Shown: positions 50,307 to 57,522 of the stretch, piece by piece
How positions within the stretch are numbered: position 1 is the first letter of the stretch
Layout: each line of letters opens with the position of its first letter
From: an uncultured Paracoccaceae bacterium
GTDB lineage: Bacteria; Pseudomonadota; Alphaproteobacteria; Rhodobacterales; Rhodobacteraceae
Direction: 5' to 3'
NCBI GenBank assembly: GCA_958439195.1
Contig: OY288151.1
Span: 238,979-302,978, forward strand
DNA: 64,000 nucleotides
The notes under the pieces: model-generated
What the model saw: the letters and a program-made list of their open reading frames with translations, nothing else
Database searches by the model: none
What the model was told of the DNA's origin: nothing
Translations under genes and position numbers: made by a program

Positions 50307-52289
50307 TCACAGGGTAAGTGCCAGCTTTCGCCCCTCATGGAACGCATAAGGTGCTTGACGCGGGGCGGCGCAGTCGCCGATGCGGTGGGTTTCTTTTCCT
50401 GCGAAGGTTTCGGGGAAGGGGTCGAAAGCGATGTTCGTGGTCGCCATGACAAGGGCAGCGGCGGGGATTGTGGTTTCATCGCCCGTCAGGCCGGATTTCA
50501 CGGTGGCCCCGTTGCCGTGCCAGCGAGTGATGACGTGTTCGGTCAGGAATTGCGCGCCGAGTTTGGCAAGGCGCTGGCGGGCGGGGGCATCGGCAGAGGT
50601 TCTTGTGATCTCTTTCCCGACATAGGGGTCGGGGGTGACGAGGATCACACGCTTGCCCTGTTCGGCCATATGCCAGGCGGTGCCGACGCCGCGCCAGGTG
50701 CCGCCTTCATCATAAAGGATCACGGTGTCACCAAGGCGGGCCTCGCGGCGCATGACATCTTCGGCTGACCAGACATTGCCGTTTTCCAGACCGGGAAGTT
50801 GCGGCAGGGCAGGAAGCCAGCGCTGTTTGGCATCCGGGTCTGGCAGGGAGCCTGTGGCAAGGATCACGGTATCGGCGGGATGGGCAGTGATGTCGTCTGC
50901 GTCGAGGAAGGTGTTGAGGTGAAGGGTGACGCCAAGGCGCGCGAATTGGCGTTCATACCAATCCAGCAGATCGAGGATCTGGGCGCGGCGGGGTTGCAAG
51001 CCCGCAAGGCGGAACTGGCCGCCGATCTGGGGGGCGGCCTCGGTGAGTTCCACCCTGTGGCCGCGTTCGGCGGCGGCGCGGGCGGCCTCTAACCCCGCGG
51101 GGCCTGCGCCGACGATCAGGATGTGGCGGGGTGAGGGTACCGGGGTGAAGCGGTCGCCGCCCCATTCCCATTCGCGGCCTGCGCTGGGGTTGATCAGGCA
51201 GGAGATCCAGTAATCGCGGGACCGCCTGCCCCAGCACATCTGGTTGCAGGATATGCAGGCGCGGATGTCCTCTGCGCGCCCTTCCATCGTCTTGACCGCC
51301 AGATGGGGATCGGCGATCTGGCCGCGCACGATGGAGACCATGTCGGCCTGGCCGGAGGCGAGGATGGTTTCGGCGTTGTCGGGGGTTCTGACATGCGCCT
51401 CGGATGTGATTTTGGCGTGTTTGACCGCGCCTTTCAGGATTTCCGTCACCGGGGCGGTAAGTTTTTCGGCGAACAGGAATGTGGGCATCAGGCGTTCGAA
51501 ATCGAGATAGCCGCCGTGGCCGCAGGTGACGTAATCGACATGGCCTGTCGCGTCATGCAGGGCCACGATTTCGGCGAGGCTTTCGACCGACAAGGTTACC
51601 TCATGCGCGTCAGAGGTGGAGACGGCGAGGCCGATGATGAAATCATCGCCACAGGCGCGGCGGATGCCTTCGATGATGCGGCGGGAAAATCGGGTGCGGT
51701 TTTCCAGGCTGCCGCCCCATTGATCATCGCGGGTGTTGGACCAAGGGGTCCAGAATTGATCGAGCAGGGAGTGGTAGGCGGCCCAAACCTCTACCCCCTG
51801 AAAGCCCGCCTTGTGGCAGCGGATGGCGGCGGCGATATGGGCGGCGATGAGTTCCTCGATTTCACCTTTCGTCATGCGGTGGGAGCCGTCGCTGTCGTGA
51901 TAGCTGGCATGTCCCGACGGGGACCAATGCGGTTGGAAGGACAGGTCGGAATCGCCATGCGCGCCGATGTGGTAAAGCTGCTGAAGGATGACCGCGCCTT
52001 CCGTGCGGGCGGCGTCTGTCACCTTGCGGAAATGGGGGATGATGTCGTCGGTGCCGTGCAGGTAATTGCCCCGCGTCAGCACTCCGGTGCGGTGGACGGG
52101 GACCGGTTCCATCACGATCATCCCGGCGCCGCCCTTGGCCCGCTCCGTGATGTAGCCAAGGGTGCGGGGGCCGGGAAGGCCCATGTCGGCCATGTTGTTG
52201 GTGTGCGCGCCAAAGACGATGCGGTTCCTGAGCGTGGTGCCGCGCAGGGTGATCGGGCTGGTGAGGTGGGGGTGCTGGCGGGTGGGCAT
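50307..52289 (-). CDS. OYE-like FMN/4Fe-4S/FAD dehydrogenase (TMADH / 2,4-dienoyl-CoA reductase / N-methylproline demethylase family)
   Basis: 660 residues. Domain 1 (1-370) is an OYE-type TIM barrel (ITLRGTTLRNRIVFGAHTNN; GVEVWAAYHSLLDQFWTPWS then NTRDDQWGG). The cluster motif CISCNQMCWGRRSRDYWISC has the C-x2-C-x3-C-x11-C spacing of TMADH relatives. Domain 2 has two Rossmann folds (HILIVGAGPAGLEAARAAAE). ATG 52289 fits the family start. Rhodobacterial relatives demethylate N-methylproline or other methylated amines; the substrate here is not determined. It ends next to copy 3 of the dispersed motif. Confidence 0.87.
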   Translation of the reverse strand: MPTRQHPHLTSPITLRGTTLRNRIVFGAHTNNMADMGLPGPRTLGYITERAKGGAGMIVMEPVPVHRTGVLTRGNYLHGTDDIIPHFRKVTDAARTEGAVILQQLYHIGAHGDSDLSFQPHWSPSGHASYHDSDGSHRMTKGEIEELIAAHIAAAIRCHKAGFQGVEVWAAYHSLLDQFWTPWSNTRDDQWGGSLENRTRFSRRIIEGIRRACGDDFIIGLAVSTSDAHEVTLSVESLAEIVALHDATGHVDYVTCGHGGYLDFERLMPTFLFAEKLTAPVTEILKGAVKHAKITSEAHVRTPDNAETILASGQADMVSIVRGQIADPHLAVKTMEGRAEDIRACISCNQMCWGRRSRDYWISCLINPSAGREWEWGGDRFTPVPSPRHILIVGAGPAGLEAARAAAERGHRVELTEAAPQIGGQFRLAGLQPRRAQILDLLDWYERQFARLGVTLHLNTFLDADDITAHPADTVILATGSLPDPDAKQRWLPALPQLPGLENGNVWSAEDVMRREARLGDTVILYDEGGTWRGVGTAWHMAEQGKRVILVTPDPYVGKEITRTSADAPARQRLAKLGAQFLTEHVITRWHGNGATVKSGLTGDETTIPAAALVMATTNIAFDPFPETFAGKETHRIGDCAAPRQAPYAFHEGRKLALTL

Positions 52290-52929
52290 GGGCGCGGCCT
52301 TCTTGCTATATGCCCAAGCGTAGCGGAAGGGCGGAGCGAGGTGTGAGCGCCGTGGGCGACAGGTTAATGTCGCGGGGCGGCGTCCTCGAACGCTGTGTGT
52401 TAGGACGCCTGATGTGAGCATAGATGTCGCAATCTTGCAGCCCACTTGGCAGCTTTGCTGCTGTCGAAGGTGGAAGCGTGAGCCACAGTTATGGGAGCAG
52501 GATAGTGGCGGGGCCGAAAGCGAGTGAATTCTTTGGTGTTGGTCGAAGGCTGGCTATGCTGTAGCGATTCGTCGACTTGCTTGGGTAAGAACCCACTGAT
52601 TGCAGTTGCGGATCAAGGCGATCGGGTCTTCCCAGCCGCAGATTGCCTTGGGTACCAAGTATGCGTTGACCCTTTGCGCGCGACACTCTTGCGCGTCTCT
52701 GGAGACATCCAAAACACCCAACGGTGAGGGTGCAGCTTAGATTTTGTCGCTCAGTCAGATCATTCAAGGTCTGGGCTGGAAGGACAGGAGGTTGCGATCT
52801 GTTCAAATGCTGGGGCATGAAGACGGCGTCTTCAGAGCCATCGCGTGATGTTGTGGGGTGCAGGCTTGTTTTGGAAAATTACAACCTAAGATAGTTTTGT
52901 GTGGGAGCTACAACCCTGGGTGTAATCAC
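52290..52929. other. Gene-poor boundary region at the left end of the phage-like island
   Basis: 640 bases without a convincing gene. Composition changes from the G-rich chromosomal pattern to lower GC at about 52380-52440. Short open frames on both strands have no family features. On the minus strand at 52524-52550 the reading SLRPTPKNS echoes SFRPTPKKA near the N-terminus of the next gene, with mostly synonymous base differences, so decayed copies of island genes may lie here. No tRNA or obvious attachment repeat was seen. Confidence 0.5.
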
Positions 52930-53559
52930 TCAGTCGTCATCATTTTCGAACTCCGCCCGAATAGGCGCAGCGTTGTTGTTGCGTTGTCCAATTTCCCTGA
53001 GAAGTGCAAAGAATGAATTGTCTTGCTTTTGACGAGGTGCGTAGTCGGGATGGCTGACGACATGCGCCAGCGTGGAGAGCGTGGAAGCCGAGTTGGACTG
53101 CACCTCCACCGCAGCGCCTGCGCCGAAGTTACCGTCCTTTGCGGAGATCTTGAATTCGAACCCTGCAAGTTCGCCCGCCGTGAGACGGGCGAAATCGAAG
53201 GTGACCTTTCCTGAAAACGGGTTCACGCTTATGGCCTTCGCAAGCACCGTCTTCCTGTCAAAGTGAAGGTTCTGGATGAGTTTGACGCTGTCCAGGGCCT
53301 CAGCATCCGCCCGCTGGAGATGCCTGATACGGTTCTGTATTGCCGGGATCTGGAGAAGTCGCCCTCCGGCGCGGGTGGGTGACAGTGGCTTGTATCCGGC
53401 AGATTGAATAGCACGGTTTAGATCGAGCGTGCTGGCGAAGACCTTAGCAAAGGTCTCTTGCCGGCTATAGTGCAACGGTTGTGCAGGGTCGGGAGCCTTC
53501 TTCGGCGTTGGCCGAAAGGAAGCCGATGATTTGGTGCGCGTGTTTCGAGCCATGTTCAT
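52930..53559 (-). CDS. Phage-related protein, possible small terminase subunit-like
   Basis: 209 residues. The segment FAKVFASTLDLNRAIQSAGY then GGRLLQIPAIQNRIRHLQRA resembles the helix-turn-helix region of small terminase subunits (a set of N-x-x-x-A-x-x-x-A-G-Y residues, then R-L-L-x-x-P-x-V-x-x-x-I). The remainder (Asp/Asn-rich end, EFENDDD) is unassigned. The start at 53559 overlaps the stop of the upstream gene (ATGA); ATG 53553 is also possible. No large terminase gene is next to it, so packaging function is doubtful. Family call is tentative. Confidence 0.6.
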   Translation of the reverse strand: MNMARNTRTKSSASFRPTPKKAPDPAQPLHYSRQETFAKVFASTLDLNRAIQSAGYKPLSPTRAGGRLLQIPAIQNRIRHLQRADAEALDSVKLIQNLHFDRKTVLAKAISVNPFSGKVTFDFARLTAGELAGFEFKISAKDGNFGAGAAVEVQSNSASTLSTLAHVVSHPDYAPRQKQDNSFFALLREIGQRNNNAAPIRAEFENDDD

Positions 53560-53954
53560 GCATCCCAAACGCGGTGCGAGAGTTCAATGCCCTCACCGGC
53601 GTTTAAAATCTCGATCCGGTGCTTGCGCACCTTGATCAGACTATCGCCTTGGTACTTCAGGAGCCGATTGAGGCGGCGGAGTTCTTCGTCCAGCTGCTGG
53701 ATGCCCGCATCTGATATGAATTGCATGTTTGTGAGACATGCCTCAACGGATTCGGACTGGTGCTGGGTTGCGGCTTGGCATCTGAAATTTCGTCCCTCGG
53801 CGCGAGCCAGATCAGCGGCAATCTCATCACCAAGATGATCACCAAGGACACCTTTCGCAAGCTGGGCAAAGGGTGAAAGAGGCGCGGTATTGTACGCAGT
53901 CACGAAGATGCCGTGCGTAACTGCGTTTCTTGCTGTTGAGGCAGGCTTCTTCAC
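53556..53954 (-). CDS. Hypothetical island protein, 132 residues
   Basis: I do not recognise a family. The N-terminal motif TARNAVTHGIFV is of the N-A-x-x-H-G-I/L type often seen in small proteins of mobile islands. Residues 85-115 (GIQQLDEELRRLNRLLKYQG) are likely coiled coil. A single reading frame with ATGA coupling to the downstream terminase-like gene supports it as real. Middle gene of a three-gene minus-strand unit that starts at 54572. Confidence 0.65.
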   Translation of the reverse strand: MKKPASTARNAVTHGIFVTAYNTAPLSPFAQLAKGVLGDHLGDEIAADLARAEGRNFRCQAATQHQSESVEACLTNMQFISDAGIQQLDEELRRLNRLLKYQGDSLIKVRKHRIEILNAGEGIELSHRVWDA

Positions 53955-53993
53955 TTTCGTTCCCCTTTTGTCTCTTTCACGCGGTTGGATAGA

Positions 53994-54572
53994 TTAGTCG
54001 ACGATTTCGGCATCTTGGATCTCAGAGGTCTTCCGCTTCCGCTGGAAGTTTCGGGTGCGATCGATGTCCTCAAGCAGCAGGCGCGCACGCTGAGCCAGAC
54101 GATCCCGCTGGCGTTCAAATTCGACCAACTGTGGCAGGTTCTCGAAGATGCCGACTGAGATCGCCTCATCGATGTCGATCCCATGGAGCTGGATTTCTCG
54201 ATAGGCGTCGGCATCACCATTGATCCAGCGTTTGACCAAGAGTTCGGCTTCACGCTCGAGGCTGGTGGTATCTGGGTTTTGGTCCGGGCTCTGTTGGATC
54301 ATTTCACGGGTCAGCAAGGCCCAAACTTGCACTTGGGCGTGGTAGCGTTCGATCAGATCACGAATCAGGCGAAGGCTATGCCGTTGGCACTCGATTTGGA
54401 TGTAATCCTCGATCGCCACCCGCTCGATTGCCGTTTTTGCCACGAGCTCTTGACGAAGTGCTTCAGCCAGATTCTGCACAGAGGCCTGGATCCCGCTGTT
54501 GGGCAGAAGTGGGGAGCTCTGGCGGGTGATCAGTGAAAGGTCAGAAGGGGACGGAAGGGTTTTCTTAGCCAT
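53994..54572 (-). CDS. Hypothetical island protein, 192 residues
   Basis: No family recognised. Predicted mainly helical with long charged helices (ASVQNLAEALRQELVAKTAI; QRDRLAQRARLLLEDIDRTR) and one aromatic-rich stretch around YHAQVQVWALLTREMI. ATG 54572 has GGAG seven bases upstream; the open frame continues further (54686) but without start-region features and through an inverted repeat. It is the first gene of the minus-strand unit, facing the repressor gene across a control region rich in dyads. Lower GC than the flanking chromosome. Confidence 0.65.
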   Translation of the reverse strand: MAKKTLPSPSDLSLITRQSSPLLPNSGIQASVQNLAEALRQELVAKTAIERVAIEDYIQIECQRHSLRLIRDLIERYHAQVQVWALLTREMIQQSPDQNPDTTSLEREAELLVKRWINGDADAYREIQLHGIDIDEAISVGIFENLPQLVEFERQRDRLAQRARLLLEDIDRTRNFQRKRKTSEIQDAEIVD

Positions 54573-54586
54573 GGGGCTTCTCCAGG

Positions 54587-54643
54587 AATCAATATATAGT
54601 ATTTGTACCGCAGTTTTTCGTATTTTGATACAATATATTGATT
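54587..54643. promoter_or_regulatory. AT-rich switch region with an 11-bp inverted repeat
   Basis: AATCAATATAT (54587-54597) and ATATATTGATT (54633-54643) are perfect inverted arms around 35 bases; inside lies GTAT-TTTG-ATAC. The position just upstream of the minus-strand gene at 54572 suggests its promoter and a regulator site. Confidence 0.55.
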
Positions 54644-54691
54644 TTCGTCGGTCAACCGTGAACTGACCATTATGGGCTACAGGCAACCTTC

Positions 54692-54718
54692 ACCTCAATC
54701 GGGCAACCGGATTGAGGT
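54692..54718. promoter_or_regulatory. 9-bp inverted repeat upstream of the repressor gene
   Basis: ACCTCAATC (54692-54700) and GATTGAGGT (54710-54718), a perfect dyad with a nine-base spacer, 59 bases before the repressor start. Candidate autoregulatory operator; a transcript hairpin is the alternative. Confidence 0.5.
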
Positions 54719-54777
54719 CGTGTTGTGGTTTTTGTCTACAGAACGGAATATGGACAGCTTGTTAGGAGCAAAAGTGA

Positions 54778-55410
54778 ATGACGTCCGGAACGTTCAGCAC
54801 ACGTCTTCTCGAGGTGATCCGTTCGCGCGGTCTTAGCAAGCGGGCGGCAGCTGAACTATGCAACATCAATTATCACACGCTTAATGCAGTGCTCACGCGG
54901 GAGAATTCGGTACCCAACGCAAAGATTGCACTACAAATAGCAGATGGCTTGGGGGTGGGATTTGAATGGCTAGTTTCAGGGCGGTCTGACCGGGGAGCGC
55001 CGATCAACATCCTCGGCTTAATCGGGTCAGGTGGCAAAGTTGATGCAAGGCACGCCAATTCGGCTAGTGCAGTACTTGTCGAACTTCCAAAACGATTGCT
55101 TCAGCGGCAGTTGGGCTCTCTACTTGTCGATGGCAGCTTCCTTGAGCCGTTTTTCCAGCCGGGAGATGTGCTGTTTTTTGAGGATAGCACGGAGCAAACC
55201 TATCCCCTGCAACCCGACTCTCGCCCGCATCTTGTGCATGAGCTGTCGGGGGCAAAGTGGATCAAGTTCCTTCGGGTGTGTCCAGACACTGGCGCCTTGG
55301 AATCCTTCGAGCTTTGTGAAGATCCCTCGACTGCTCGAAAGGCCGAAATTCAAAGCGCCGTTCCGGTTCTGTTGACCGTTTCGGGAACCCTTGTCGAGTT
55401 GATCTATTAG
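54778..55410 (+). CDS. CI/LexA-like phage repressor (HTH-XRE plus S24-like domain)
   Basis: 210 residues. N-terminal helix-turn-helix: LLEVIRSRGLSKRAAAELCN then INYHTLNAVLTR and NSVPNAKIALQIADGLGVGF. The C-terminal part matches the S24 peptidase fold (LGSLLVDGSFLEPFFQPGDV then LFFED, and WIKFLRV), with a Ser where the nucleophile is expected in DGSFLEP; a clear Ala-Gly cleavage site is not seen, so self-cleavage is uncertain. Placed between opposed transcription units with dyads on either side, as expected for a lysogeny switch repressor. Confidence 0.82.
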   Translation: MTSGTFSTRLLEVIRSRGLSKRAAAELCNINYHTLNAVLTRENSVPNAKIALQIADGLGVGFEWLVSGRSDRGAPINILGLIGSGGKVDARHANSASAVLVELPKRLLQRQLGSLLVDGSFLEPFFQPGDVLFFEDSTEQTYPLQPDSRPHLVHELSGAKWIKFLRVCPDTGALESFELCEDPSTARKAEIQSAVPVLLTVSGTLVELIY

Positions 55411-55488
55411 ACACCCCAAAGCCAGTTGGCAGTAACGACCAGCAGGGTTGGATACGCAGCAGCTCTTAGTATGGATACATCAAAAAAA

Positions 55489-55531
55489 TTTTGCAATTGC
55501 AAAAAAAGCTTGAATTTTTGCAATTGCAAAA
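55489..55531. promoter_or_regulatory. Two identical 16-bp palindromes upstream of the ERF operon
   Basis: TTTTGCAATTGCAAAA occurs at 55489-55504 and again at 55516-55531, both perfect palindromes, with centres 27 bases apart. They lie between the repressor gene and the ERF gene, about 135-180 bases before the latter's start. Each carries TTGCAA, which can also serve as a -35 element. Strong operator candidates. Confidence 0.7.
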
Positions 55532-55666
55532 GTATGGTACCTCTACAGTCAGATTGCATAACCAACAGAACGGATCGCGCCGAGGTCAGGGCGAAGCCTG
55601 ATGTTTGCTGACAGGACGCATGGCCCCCGTCATGTGCGGATGCTTGATCGGGAGGGGAGAAAGAAC

Positions 55667-56710
55667 ATGGTCGTGAACGGTCGTATTGAATACTCAGGTG
55701 AGAATGCAGGCGCTGTCCGAAACGAAACCGTAAGGAACCGAACCACCATCTGTCGCGGAAAAGCCGGCAGCGGCGAGATCTTGGGAGCTCTGGTGGAGGC
55801 CTTGGGAAAGGTCAAGAAATTGACCAAATCTGATCGGAACGAATCCGAAGGTTACACCTTCACTTCGATCGATAGCTTTCTGTCCCTCGTAAACCCGATC
55901 TGCGCGGAAACCGGTTTGGTAGTGTTAATGGACGAAACGTCCGTTGAAGATGTATCAGCCGTGGCGCGGAGCGGTACTGATGCCTGGTTGCGCATATCTT
56001 ACGAATTTACGCTTGCACATGTTTCAGGGCAGACGCTTGGGCCTTTTCGACGCCATGTGGACGTGCCGCGAAACGGTCCGCAAGCGTACGGTGCAGCGCA
56101 AAGCTATGTGTTGAAGCAGTTCTTGAGGGCGCAATTTCAGATAGCGACAGGAGAAACGGACGATCCAGACTTCGGGACGCGAGCGAAGGATGGAAGTCCT
56201 TTTGATCAATCGGCAGCAAGAAATAATCCAGCATCGAGCGAACGTCAGAAGCAGGCTGACGCTTTGGATGACGGTGTTGTACGTCAGTTGGCACAACGCA
56301 TTGTGGATGCGAGGTCCGGACGGGAACTTCTAGCAATTTTTGGGGGGCTTTCGGACGAGTGTCAGGTCAATGAAAAACTTGCTGTGGCGCGAGTGACGGC
56401 ACTGCGCCGCATTGTAGGCACTGCAGGCAACTTGGCGGCACTTGACATGCTGCAGCAGCACTTCTCTCCGGATTGGTCGAAGGTTCAGAAAGTAGCTGAA
56501 CGTCGGAGGCAGGAACTTGGCAATCAGGCCGCTGATGCAGAAAACACCGCTGGGGCCGATGTGTTGACTGTATCGGCACATCCAACTGATCGACCGAAAG
56601 CAAATGCAGTGATCAAGGAGGCCGGAAATCCCGCCCTTCTCGTGGTCAGCGCTGATACCCCTGCACACGATAACTTTGGCGACATTCCATATAGCGAGGC
56701 GGCAGCATGA
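55667..56710 (+). CDS. ERF family single-strand annealing protein
   Basis: 347 residues. The ERF core is at about 25-170: ILGALVEALGKVKKLTKSDR, GYTFTSIDSFLSLVNPICAE, SYEFTLAHVSGQTLG and NGPQAYGAAQSYVLKQFLRA then QFQIATGETDDPD, where the GAAQSY-type block is the family hallmark. ERF proteins anneal complementary single strands in phage recombination. The C-terminal half (180-347) is variable. ATG 55667 is preferred because GGAGGGGAGA lies just upstream; starts at 55601 and 55640 are open too. It overlaps the following gene by four bases. Confidence 0.87.
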   Translation: MVVNGRIEYSGENAGAVRNETVRNRTTICRGKAGSGEILGALVEALGKVKKLTKSDRNESEGYTFTSIDSFLSLVNPICAETGLVVLMDETSVEDVSAVARSGTDAWLRISYEFTLAHVSGQTLGPFRRHVDVPRNGPQAYGAAQSYVLKQFLRAQFQIATGETDDPDFGTRAKDGSPFDQSAARNNPASSERQKQADALDDGVVRQLAQRIVDARSGRELLAIFGGLSDECQVNEKLAVARVTALRRIVGTAGNLAALDMLQQHFSPDWSKVQKVAERRRQELGNQAADAENTAGADVLTVSAHPTDRPKANAVIKEAGNPALLVVSADTPAHDNFGDIPYSEAAA

Positions 56711-57420
56711 ATGATCAATCACCCCCACCCATGGGGCACAACCAGCCACATCTTGATGAGGACACGCATCGCGCATTATTGCGTCCCTTCGCTTCCCACA
56801 TCGAGGAGGCAGAGCATTGGCTTGATGGCGTTCCTGTTGAAAACGAAGATCAACTGAAGGAGGTGGACACACTCCTTTTGAATGTGAAGGCGGCGGAGAA
56901 ACTGCTTCTCCAGGCGCGTGATTCAGCAACAAAACCACTTCATGATGCGTGGAAGGCCGAAATCTCGCAGTGGAAGATACCACTTGAGGACCTTGAGAAG
57001 TTGAAAAAAGGCCTTGTGCGAATTTCGAATGCTTTCAAGGTGCGGCTCGCAGAAGAACGGGAGTTGGAGGCCCGTCGCATTCGAGTCGATGCAGAGCAGA
57101 AGATGCAATCTGCGCGAGACTTGGTGAGGCAGCTCGATCCGGGCAATATCCACTCTGTGCGCGTTGCAGATCAGGCTCGACGTGATGCCGAGGAGGCTCT
57201 TCGCGCAGCCGAACAGGTCGAGAAGACACGGCCTAAGGGACTCAGGACAGTTCGGAAATGGGTGTTCATCGAAGGCGATGGTCGTCGGAAGGCCTTGCAC
57301 TGGATTGCAAGAAACGACCGTGATGCCGTGACGGAGTTCATCGACGGTTATGTTGCACGCAATTTCCGCGACAAGTCGATCAATGGGGTCACAGTATGGG
57401 ACGAGCGGGAGGCCTACTGA
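56707..57420 (+). CDS. Phage-associated coiled-coil protein of unknown function
   Basis: 237 residues. Residues 45-185 are predicted long charged helices (LLLNVKAAEKLLLQARDSAT; LEARRIRVDAEQKMQSARDL; AEEALRAAEQVEKTRPKGLR), followed by a compact end TVRKWVFIEGDGRRKALHWI. The plan (helical body, then a short domain with W and R/K) is common in proteins encoded beside ERF/RecT genes in phages, but I cannot name the family. Coupled to the ERF gene by ATGA. A role as a recombination accessory is inference only. Confidence 0.7.
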   Translation: MNDQSPPPMGHNQPHLDEDTHRALLRPFASHIEEAEHWLDGVPVENEDQLKEVDTLLLNVKAAEKLLLQARDSATKPLHDAWKAEISQWKIPLEDLEKLKKGLVRISNAFKVRLAEERELEARRIRVDAEQKMQSARDLVRQLDPGNIHSVRVADQARRDAEEALRAAEQVEKTRPKGLRTVRKWVFIEGDGRRKALHWIARNDRDAVTEFIDGYVARNFRDKSINGVTVWDEREAY

Positions 57421-57522
57421 GCTTCATTGCGGTTTGGGTGCGCCCGGCAATCCTAGGCATTTAGCCATTCCAATGTACAAACAGTTTGGGTTTGACAATC
57501 AGCCCCGGATACTCCGCGATCG

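Noticed and set aside
52489..52818. 109-codon minus-strand open frame in the island's left boundary
   Set aside because: No recognised domain and no convincing start; only a short echo of a neighbouring coding motif. Reported as a boundary region instead.
52290..57522. attL/attR direct repeats for the phage-like island
   Set aside because: No matching direct repeats were found by eye at the two edges, and there is no integrase or tRNA target to guide the search.
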